Assembly: GCA_012719195.1 (NCBI GenBank)
Contig: JAAYAV010000222.1
Location: 1 to 6,439 of the forward strand
Direction of reading: 5' to 3'
DNA length: 6,439 nucleotides
DNA from: Anaerolineae bacterium
GTDB taxonomy: Bacteria > Chloroflexota > Anaerolineae > DRVO01
The position numbers were made by a program, and so were the translations under genes. The first letter of the stretch is position 1; each line of letters begins with the position of its first letter. Below the pieces are notes generated by a model. The model saw only the letters and a program-made list of their open reading frames with translations. It searched no databases and had not been told where the DNA came from. Below are positions 1 to 5,445 of the stretch, piece by piece.

Positions 1-1398
1 AGTGCTGCCAGGGTCGTGCTACTTGGATCAGGGGACGGCAGCGTCGCTACGTACGACACGACGCCCGATTCGCGTTGGGTCATCTACCGAGCGGGCGGCA
101 CAGGCTCGCCGATGAGGATCTACCGCGTCCACACCTTGGGCCGCGACGACAGCGCCGAACCGATCAGCAGGTCGTTCTTGCCCACGGGCAGCCTAGCGAT
201 CAGCCCCGATAGCTCTCGTGTCGCCTTCATCGCCAGCGAGGCCAGCGGGGCGCCTCTCGACGTCTGTGTCGTGTCCGTGGGATACCCCGCCTATGTGGTG
301 CGCGTGAGCGATAGCCCCGACGTCTCGCGGGTGGTGGCTCAGTTCGTCCCCTCGGCGGACGGCTCCGAAGTGTTCTACCGCGCCGACCACGACGTGGCCG
401 GCACCGTGGAGCTCTACCGCGGCTCGCTGGTGGCGCCGCCGACCAAGATCAACGACCCCCTCGGTGCCGGCGGCAACGTCGTCGCCTTCGAGATCGATCC
501 TAGCGGCGCCGTCGTCTATCTGGCCGACCAGGAGACTGATGGAGCATTCGAGCTGTTTTCTGTCCTCCCCAGCTATCCGCCCCCGGCCACGAAGATCAGC
601 GACACGCTGGTGACCGGCGGCAGTGTCAGCGCGTTCCGCATCAACTCCGTCCGCCAGCGCGCGGTGTATCTGGCCGATCAAGAGACGCCCGGAGAAGCGG
701 AGCTCTATGCGGTCTTTGTGGAGGGCCCCGTCACGGGGGCAGGACCGGCGGTGATCAAGCTCAGCGGTCCCTTGGCTGCCGGCGGAGAGGTGCTGGACTT
801 CGGCCTGACAGCCGACGGAAGCCGAGTGGTCTACCGCGCCCGGCAGGATAGCGCCGACGTGGCCGAGCTATACGTCGCCGATTACGGACCCTTCCGGTTC
901 GGCTTCGACGCCACCGCTCTCACCGTGGCTGAGGGCGCAGGCGCGGCAAGCGTCACCGTTCGCCTGAGCGAGGCCTCGATCGGCCCAACCAGCGCAGACT
1001 ACGTCGTCGGCGCCGACTCTGAGGGTGGCGCCACCTCCGCCGACTTCGGGGCGACCTCCGGCACTCTTCTGTTCGCCCCGGGCGAGACGGAGAAGACGGT
1101 GTCCGTCACCATCCACGACGACGGTATTGACGAGGATGACGAGTGGTTCGAGGTCTCGCTCGTGAGCGCGACGGGGGGCTACCTGCGCTATCCAGCCAGC
1201 GTGCGAGTGACGATCGTTGATGACGATCAACCGCAGTCGACTCCTACGCCGGATCCGACGCCGCAGCCGACGCCGCAGCCGACACTGGAACCGCCGCCGA
1301 CTCCCACGCCGGCGCCGACTCCCACGCCGGCGCCGACGCCGAAGCCGACTGAGACCGCCACCCATCTCGGTCTTCACTTGCCGCTGGTGCTCAAGTAG
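1..1398 (+). CDS. Secreted beta-propeller / Calx-beta surface protein, 5' end missing
   Basis: The frame is open from base 1, so the true start lies outside the window and 465 residues are visible. The N-terminal two thirds hold six recurring propeller-like strands about 48 residues apart (VIYRAGG near base 76, VAFIASE near 219, VFYRADH near 370, VVYLADQ near 511, AVYLADQ near 661, VVYRARQ near 826), most followed by an ELY/ELF element, as in TolB/WD40-type propellers. A Calx-beta domain follows (about bases 889-1230), recognised by LTVAEGAG, the acidic DDGIDEDDEWFEVSL stretch and the closing VTIVDDD; these acidic loops bind calcium in known members. Then comes a Pro-Thr-rich stalk and the tail HLGLHLPLVLK just before the stop. 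Stalk plus short hydrophobic tail resembles extracellular Chloroflexi proteins, so cell-surface location is inferred. The signal peptide would be in the missing part. The ligand or role is unknown; adhesion or a structural role is possible. Confidence 0.85.
   Translation, partial: SAARVVLLGSGDGSVATYDTTPDSRWVIYRAGGTGSPMRIYRVHTLGRDDSAEPISRSFLPTGSLAISPDSSRVAFIASEASGAPLDVCVVSVGYPAYVVRVSDSPDVSRVVAQFVPSADGSEVFYRADHDVAGTVELYRGSLVAPPTKINDPLGAGGNVVAFEIDPSGAVVYLADQETDGAFELFSVLPSYPPPATKISDTLVTGGSVSAFRINSVRQRAVYLADQETPGEAELYAVFVEGPVTGAGPAVIKLSGPLAAGGEVLDFGLTADGSRVVYRARQDSADVAELYVADYGPFRFGFDATALTVAEGAGAASVTVRLSEASIGPTSADYVVGADSEGGATSADFGATSGTLLFAPGETEKTVSVTIHDDGIDEDDEWFEVSLVSATGGYLRYPASVRVTIVDDDQPQSTPTPDPTPQPTPQPTLEPPPTPTPAPTPTPAPTPKPTETATHLGLHLPLVLK
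1255..1331 (+). repeat. Tandem repeats encoding the Pro-Thr stalk
   Basis: Two perfect 12-bp units (CCGACGCCGCAG at 1255-1266 and 1267-1278) are followed by two perfect 18-bp units (GCCGACTCCCACGCCGGC at 1296-1313 and 1314-1331), with degenerate copies on either side. All units are multiples of three, so changes in copy number would keep the reading frame and alter only the length of the Pro-Thr linker between the Calx-beta domain and the C-terminal tail. Confidence 0.85.
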
Positions 1399-1441
1399 GT
1401 GAGTGCAGTTGAGGCGAGGGATCTTCCGGCTGCATCCCGAT

Positions 1442-1470
1442 TTGCGTAGACCTGGGGAGGGTGGTACTAT
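1442..1470 (+). promoter_or_regulatory. Sigma-70-like promoter candidate for the cold-shock gene
   Basis: A TTGCGT -35 element (1442-1447) is separated by exactly 17 bp from a TACTAT -10 element (1465-1470). Transcription would begin near 1477 and give an untranslated leader of about 128 nt before the cold-shock start codon. Matches to consensus are 3/6 and 4/6, so the call rests on ideal spacing and on its position in the gap between two genes. Long leaders are typical of cold-induced csp mRNAs in other bacteria. The leader is visibly richer in A than the flanking coding DNA. Confidence 0.45.
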
Positions 1471-1604
1471 AGGCACGTTCTGCAGAGCTACGGCAAAGCA
1501 GGATGAGACACAACCGACAGCCACTGCACAACGAATGAGCTTGAGGATCACATCCGAAAGGCCAGCAGAGTACAGGGGCAACAGACAGATGGAGGCCAAT
1601 TAGG

Positions 1605-1820
1605 ATGGCAGATCAAGTGACCGGCACAGTGAAGTGGTTCAACAGGGACAAGGGCTACGGCTTCATCGTTCGCGATGATGGCGAGAAGGACGTCTTCGTC
1701 CACTACAGCTCGATCGAGGGTTCGGGCATCCGCAACCTCGACGAGGGTGACAAGGTCCAGTTCGAGGTTGAGTCCTCGGCCAAGGGCCCGCAGGCAGTGC
1801 GAGTCAGCACTGTCCGCTAG
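1605..1820 (+). CDS. cspA: CspA-family cold-shock protein (single CSD domain)
   Basis: This encodes a 71-residue protein consisting of one cold-shock domain, a five-stranded OB-fold that binds single-stranded RNA/DNA in the cytoplasm and in known members melts mRNA secondary structure. The start of the domain (GTVKWFN, residues 7-13), RNP1 (KGYGFI, 16-21) and RNP2 (VFVHY, 30-34) are intact, including the stacking aromatics W11, F12, Y18, F20, F31, H33 and Y34. The length is normal for the family. The ATG is chosen because GGAGG at 1591-1595 precedes it by 9 nt. It is flanked by its own promoter candidate and a strong terminator, so it is probably monocistronic. It converges with the heliorhodopsin gene. 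The family assignment is secure; which csp paralogue it is, and whether it is cold-induced or constitutive, cannot be told. Confidence 0.96.
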   Translation: MADQVTGTVKWFNRDKGYGFIVRDDGEKDVFVHYSSIEGSGIRNLDEGDKVQFEVESSAKGPQAVRVSTVR

Positions 1821-1844
1821 TAGCCTGCGCTAAGCAGACACTTC

Positions 1845-1881
1845 AGCCCCCGGCTCCAGATGGAGCCGGGGGCTTTCGTTT
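1845..1881 (+). terminator. Rho-independent terminator of the cold-shock gene
   Basis: The arms AGCCCCCGGCTCCA (1845-1858) and TGGAGCCGGGGGCT (1861-1874) are perfectly complementary. They form a very stable GC-rich stem of 13 bp with an AGAT loop, followed by the T-rich TTTCGTTT. It begins 25 nt after the cold-shock stop. On the opposite strand the stem is not followed by a T-tract, so it should act mainly on plus-strand transcription, though it may also impede readthrough from the convergent heliorhodopsin gene, which ends 12 bp further on. Confidence 0.9.
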
Positions 1882-1892
1882 GCCCGGTTTCC

Positions 1893-2693
1893 CTAAACGG
1901 GAGCCAAGGTGCCGGCGAAGATCTGCCAGGCAAGGAGCGTCTTGGCGACCAGGCTCAGCACAATGTAGACGCGCTCGCCGTAGAGGTAGTCGCGCCAGCG
2001 CCCCACGCGCTTGTACTGGAGCACCATGTTCACGGCGAAGATGTTGAAGAACACGAAGATGGACGCGATGATGGCGTAGACGAAGGTGGGCGGCTCGGCT
2101 CCGGACGAAGAGGCCGACCCTACCAGGTAGAGCACGATCAGTATCCAGGGCATGACCCCGGCCAGGCACCCGTAGATGAACGCCGTCCAGTCCGTCCGCT
2201 TGGTGGTCTGGTTGTGCAGTTCCATCAGGTGGCCGAACAGGTTCATCATGGCGTTGATGCCGAACATCAGGATCATGGTGCCCAGATCCCAGATGCCTAC
2301 CAGCATGCCGATGAGCACGATCATGAGCGAGGAACTGAGGGCGTACTCGTAGAAGCGGGCCGGATTCATGCCCAGCTTGAGGTGCCGTACGTACCAGCGG
2401 TAGCCGAAGGTGGCCAGGCTGAAGTGCGCCACCGCCGAGATCAGCAGGAAGAGAGCTACCGCGGGCCCAAAGCGCAGCTCATAGGCGAGGGTCGGATCGG
2501 GGACGAGCTTGCGGGCGGCGGCGTCGAAGGTGAGGAAGTTGGTGTAGATGGGGTAGGTGGTGGCGTTGCTCAGGACTATCATGAGCACGCCCTGCACCAG
2601 GTGCAGCAACCCCATGGCGGCGTTGAATCGACGTAGACCGGTGAACGTGGCTTCGGACGGCTGAGCGCGAACGACGACCTTGGTCTTGGCCAT
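1893..2693 (-). CDS. Heliorhodopsin (HeR), complete, with retinal lysine
   Basis: This 266-residue protein has seven hydrophobic helices, at about residues 24-42, 75-97, 113-134, 138-157, 172-193, 203-226 and 240-261. Heliorhodopsin signatures run in order: GLLHLVQG in helix 1, EYALSSSLMIVLIGML in helix 3, NLFGHLME at the end of helix 4, FFNIFAVNMVLQY in helix 6 and SLVAKTLLAWQIFAG in helix 7. K251 is the expected Schiff-base lysine for retinal and E116 the expected counterion; S247 and the helix-1/2 histidines H31 and H90 match pocket residues known in characterised members. The family sits with its N-terminus in the cytoplasm, has a slow photocycle and is generally regarded as photosensory or enzyme-modulating rather than pumping, with some exceptions reported. 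The start is set by a strong ribosome binding site; an in-frame extension to 2771 is not credible. It lies 190 bp after the acylase gene on the same strand. Type-1 pump rhodopsins lack these motifs, so the alternative is unlikely. Confidence 0.95.
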   Translation of the reverse strand: MAKTKVVVRAQPSEATFTGLRRFNAAMGLLHLVQGVLMIVLSNATTYPIYTNFLTFDAAARKLVPDPTLAYELRFGPAVALFLLISAVAHFSLATFGYRWYVRHLKLGMNPARFYEYALSSSLMIVLIGMLVGIWDLGTMILMFGINAMMNLFGHLMELHNQTTKRTDWTAFIYGCLAGVMPWILIVLYLVGSASSSGAEPPTFVYAIIASIFVFFNIFAVNMVLQYKRVGRWRDYLYGERVYIVLSLVAKTLLAWQIFAGTLAPV

Positions 2694-2700
2694 ACCCTTG

Positions 2701-2709
2701 CCTCCTCCC
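2701..2709 (-). promoter_or_regulatory. Ribosome binding site deciding the heliorhodopsin start
   Basis: On the minus strand the sequence reads GGGAGGAGG, with AGGAGG ending 7 nt before the ATG at 2693. This fixes the start at the MAKTKVVV residues and makes the protein 266 aa. The upstream in-frame start at 2771 would add 26 residues translated through this site. Confidence 0.88.
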
Positions 2710-2742
2710 AGAGTGCCTCGCCTGATAGCGGCGTGCCGCTTG

Positions 2743-2771
2743 AGTATCGGGCCGGCCGGGGTCGGACACAA
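2743..2771 (-). promoter_or_regulatory. Weak promoter candidate for heliorhodopsin
   Basis: Reading the minus strand, TTGTGT (2766-2771) is followed after 17 bp by GATACT (2743-2748). Transcription would start near 2736 and give a leader of about 43 nt. The matches are 3/6 and 4/6, and similar pairs can occur by chance, so this is only the best candidate in the 190-bp gap behind the acylase gene. I see no convincing intrinsic terminator in the gap, so readthrough from the acylase gene is equally possible. Confidence 0.25.
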
Positions 2772-2883
2772 GATCGAGGGAGCGGCCGGATCACGGGCAC
2801 ACGGCTGTCATGCGTTCGAGCTAGTACGGTCTGCTGGTCCGCGCACGGGTCCGCAAACCGCACAAATGGAGCGCATGTCGCGG

Positions 2884-5349
2884 CTACGCGCCCCCAGGAG
2901 TCCCGGTACCCGCTTGCGGCAGCAGCGACAGCCTTTCCCTGGCCACCGCCTCTACCTTGGGCCGAGACCAGGCCAGGGGGTGGTACTGTCCTGCCCGCCA
3001 GAGCGGTATCTGGTCGTCGTAGTGGGGGCTGGCGGGATGGCCGGACTGCCCGCCGGGGATGACGCCCACGGAAGCGTCCCAGTCCGAGAGGTCCAGGATC
3101 ATGCGCCAGGAGGGGCCGGCCGAGTAGTCGTTCAGGGGCAGCTGCGGCCGGAAGAAGGCGGCGTTGACGGTGTTGCCGTCGCCGGCAAGGGGGTAGGGGC
3201 CGCGGTTGAGGAGGCGCTGCAGGGGCTTAGCCTGGGCCAGGGTGTGGTGGAAGGTGATCCGGTGCAGGTCTCCCCAGCGCCAGTTGTCCACCTCTTCACC
3301 CCGGTACCGGCGCAGGTAGGCCAGGGCGTCGGCCAGGGCGCCGGCGAGGATGTCCTCGCGCGTGGCGGGCCGGCCCTGCTCGTCACGGAACCAGTCGGCC
3401 TCGTCGTCACGCAGCAGGCGGCGCAGCACGGAGCGGCTGTTGTTGGTCTGGTGGCTGCTGTAGTGAAAGATGGGTCCCAGGTTCAGGCCCAGGTAGCGGT
3501 CGGTGAGGTCTCCCAGCCAGGGGGCGAACACCCGCCGGGCGGCGAAGTGCTCGGCTAGCTCGTAGACGGTGGCCTCGGGCGATTCGGTGGTGAGGCGGCC
3601 GTCCCAGGTGGCAAGAAGGGACAGGACGCGCGCCGCCTGGGCCCGGTGTTCGCGCAGGGCGGGGTGGTTGAGAAGGGCCGAGCTGGATGATGTCAGCAGG
3701 GCGGCGAACTCCGTCCCGGAAAGGCTGTGCACGTCCTGCTGGATGCGGGCGAAGTCGTCCGCCGAAAGCTTGTCTTTCTCCAGCAGCAGGTCGGTGATGC
3801 GGCGAGCGCGCTGACCATCGTACTGCTCGCAGGAGAAGTGGTGCGGGTACTCCACGCCCGCCACTCGGTTGTTGGCCGAGACGAGGTAGCCCTGCGCCGG
3901 GTTGAGGGCGTGGGGCAGCTCCTCGTGCGGGATCCAGCCCTGCCACTCGTGCTCGCCCGTCCAGCCGGGCACGGGAACGAGGCCCAGGTCGTCGCCGCGA
4001 ACGGGGATGCGGCCGGGGACGTAGAGGCCGATGTTTCCGGCCCGGTCGGCGTAGACGAAGTTCTGCGAGGGGCAGTCGAAGTCGCGCAGGGCCTCAGTGA
4101 ACTCGCGCCAGTCAGCGGCGGCGTTGAGGCGCAGGACGGAGCGGGTCAACCGAGAGGGCTCGCTTCCGACCCAACGGAGGGCCAAGGCCACCCTTTGGCT
4201 CTCGCCGTCCAGGGGCAACTGCGAGGTGACCACCGGCCCGTGGCGCGTCTCGAGCACCTCGACCACGCGGGACACCACCTCGCCGCGCACCTGGATCTCC
4301 TCGCGGTGGACGCGGGCGCGCTCCCACTCCTCGCCTACCCGATACAGGGTTGGATCGTCGGGGTGGAACTGCTCCAGGTAGAGGTCCTGCGTGTCGGGGA
4401 CGGAGGCGGTCACGCCCCAAGCGATGTGCTCGTTGTGGCCGATGACGACGCCCGGTACGCCGGGGAAGGACACGCCCGCCACCTGCAGGTCGGGGCAGGA
4501 GAGGTGGTTCTCGTACCAGATGCCGGGCAGGTCCAGGCCCAGGTGGGGGTCGTTGGCGAGGAGCGGCTTGCCGGTGGTGGAACGGTCGCCGGAGATGACC
4601 CAGTTGTTGCTCAGGCCTTGGTAGCGCAACAGGGGGAGCCAGTCGGCGGCGCGGCGGAACTGGGCCACGAACTCGCCCGCCAGTGACGCGCAGGTCTGCT
4701 CGGGCAGGATGATGGGGTTGCCGGGCGAGTAGTCGTCGCGCAGTTGGGCGGCGCGCTCCGGCCCGACGTGGGCGATGAGGGCGGCCTGCAGCACCTCCTG
4801 CTCCCAGTTGTGGGAGAGGATCCAGCCCTGGACGCGGCCGTAGGTGAGGGTGTCTAGCGGCGTCCAAGGAGCGGGGCGCTGCCGCAGCAGGGCGAACTCG
4901 AGCGGCAAGCGGTCCTGGTGGCCACGAATGTAGGCATTGACCCCGTCGGCGTACGCTTGCAGAGCACTCCGTGCGTCGTCGTCGAGCAGGGGCACGTCCT
5001 GGCGGGCGGCGCGAGTGAAGCCGGCGGTGCGGGCGAGGTGGTCGGCCTCGAAGCCGGCCTCGCCCACGATCTCCGCCAGGCGGCCGTGACCGAGACGGCG
5101 GCTGAACTCCATCTGCCAGAGGCGATCCTGGGCGTGGACGTAGCCCTGGGCGAAGAAGAGGTCCCACCGAGACTGGGCGTAGAGGTGCGGGACGGCCCAG
5201 CGGTCGCGGATGACCTGCACCGGCTGGTCGAGGCCAGGGACGGTCTCGCTGCCGGTGGTCTGGGGCAAAGGACGGCGCCAAAGGTTCCGGGCCAGGGCGC
5301 CGAGCCCGGCGAGCGAGACGGCGACGAGCAGCAGTCGTGAGGGCTTCAT
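2884..5349 (-). CDS. Exported penicillin-amidase-family Ntn hydrolase (acylase)
   Basis: This 821-residue precursor belongs to the penicillin amidase family (S45, Pfam PF01804), whose members hydrolyse amide bonds of acylated substrates such as beta-lactams, N-acyl-homoserine lactones or other N-acyl amines. It has an N-terminal export segment (MKPSR, hydrophobic residues 6-20, possible AxA cleavage at ALA 18-20), an alpha region with family motifs VIRDRWAVPHLYA and GYVHAQDRLWQME, and the nucleophile in GLSNNWVISG. S247 would become the free N-terminal residue of the beta chain after self-cleavage. Downstream motifs include LLANDPHL, HNEHIAWGVT, ETRHGP and SANNRV (about 492-497), the last carrying the expected oxyanion-hole asparagine. 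Length is normal for an uncleaved precursor. The residue before the nucleophile is Leu, where Gly is common. Substrate cannot be told from sequence; action outside the membrane is inferred. It lies between the TspO-like and heliorhodopsin genes. Confidence 0.93.
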   Translation of the reverse strand: MKPSRLLLVAVSLAGLGALARNLWRRPLPQTTGSETVPGLDQPVQVIRDRWAVPHLYAQSRWDLFFAQGYVHAQDRLWQMEFSRRLGHGRLAEIVGEAGFEADHLARTAGFTRAARQDVPLLDDDARSALQAYADGVNAYIRGHQDRLPLEFALLRQRPAPWTPLDTLTYGRVQGWILSHNWEQEVLQAALIAHVGPERAAQLRDDYSPGNPIILPEQTCASLAGEFVAQFRRAADWLPLLRYQGLSNNWVISGDRSTTGKPLLANDPHLGLDLPGIWYENHLSCPDLQVAGVSFPGVPGVVIGHNEHIAWGVTASVPDTQDLYLEQFHPDDPTLYRVGEEWERARVHREEIQVRGEVVSRVVEVLETRHGPVVTSQLPLDGESQRVALALRWVGSEPSRLTRSVLRLNAAADWREFTEALRDFDCPSQNFVYADRAGNIGLYVPGRIPVRGDDLGLVPVPGWTGEHEWQGWIPHEELPHALNPAQGYLVSANNRVAGVEYPHHFSCEQYDGQRARRITDLLLEKDKLSADDFARIQQDVHSLSGTEFAALLTSSSSALLNHPALREHRAQAARVLSLLATWDGRLTTESPEATVYELAEHFAARRVFAPWLGDLTDRYLGLNLGPIFHYSSHQTNNSRSVLRRLLRDDEADWFRDEQGRPATREDILAGALADALAYLRRYRGEEVDNWRWGDLHRITFHHTLAQAKPLQRLLNRGPYPLAGDGNTVNAAFFRPQLPLNDYSAGPSWRMILDLSDWDASVGVIPGGQSGHPASPHYDDQIPLWRAGQYHPLAWSRPKVEAVARERLSLLPQAGTGTPGGA

Positions 5350-5351
5350 GT

Positions 5352-5360
5352 CTCCACTCC
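5352..5360 (-). promoter_or_regulatory. Ribosome binding site deciding the acylase start
   Basis: The minus strand reads GGAGTGGAG directly before AC-ATG. The upstream GGAG (5357-5360) is 7 nt from the ATG at 5349 and is the better-spaced site. This start also puts the charged MKPSR and hydrophobic export segment at the N-terminus. The longer frame would begin at a GTG inside the 26-bp palindrome and would bury the signal segment 24 residues in. Confidence 0.75.
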
Positions 5361-5404
5361 GTCGTGGCGCGGTTGGCGACTCCGGCGCGGTCCCGTCATG
5401 GCGC

Positions 5405-5430
5405 CGGGGACGGGTGGCCACCCGTCCCCG
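5405..5430. repeat. 26-bp perfect palindrome between TspO-like and acylase genes
   Basis: Each 13-bp half (CGGGGACGGGTGG then its exact complement) meets without a spacer. As RNA it would fold into a stem of about 11 bp with a tight loop; as DNA it is a symmetric site. It starts 15 bp after the TspO-like stop and ends 55 bp before the acylase start. No T-tract follows on either strand, so it is not a classical intrinsic terminator. It may be an mRNA processing or stabilising hairpin, a partial attenuator that sets the ratio of the two genes, or a dimeric regulator's operator. Confidence 0.8.
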
Positions 5431-5445
5431 AGGCTGTGCCGGCCG

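Noticed and set aside
1217..1402. Plus-strand 61-codon Arg-rich frame
   Set aside because: It is the +1 shifted reading of the Pro-Thr repeats; low complexity and no ribosome binding site.
1399..1440. Possible terminator after the surface protein gene
   Set aside because: Only a 5-bp GGGAT/ATCCC pairing (1418-1422 with 1434-1438) and no T-tract; not enough for a terminator call.
1561..1580. Cold-box-like GTACAG in the csp leader
   Set aside because: Only six bases agree with the enterobacterial cold box, which is too few in a leader of this length to call the element.
868..1599. Minus-strand 243-codon open frame
   Set aside because: It runs antisense to the Calx-beta/stalk region, is dominated by arginine runs from the complementary Pro-Thr repeats, and spans the csp promoter region. 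It is a shadow of the real gene.
1403..1603. Plus-strand 66-codon frame just before csp
   Set aside because: It lacks domain features or a good ribosome binding site and covers the candidate promoter and leader of csp. Its stop near the csp start is coincidental.
1860..2636. Plus-strand 258-codon frame
   Set aside because: Antisense to heliorhodopsin, rich in His/Gly/Val/Glu as expected for the complement of a membrane protein gene in GC-rich DNA, and starting inside the csp terminator stem.
2748..2760. GGCCGGCC palindrome and GC run before heliorhodopsin
   Set aside because: Short palindromes of G and C are frequent at this base composition and no extended stem can be built.
2694..2771. 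N-terminal extension of heliorhodopsin by 26 residues
   Set aside because: It would translate through the strong GGGAGGAGG site, and heliorhodopsins normally start shortly before helix 1.
2680..4686. Long plus-strand frames of 292 and 319 codons over the acylase gene
   Set aside because: They are antisense to a protein with clear family motifs along its whole length; long antisense frames are expected at this GC content.
4112..5281. Minus-strand 389-codon frame inside the acylase gene
   Set aside because: Pro/Arg-rich shifted reading of the same strand; no motifs, and it conflicts with the well-supported acylase frame.
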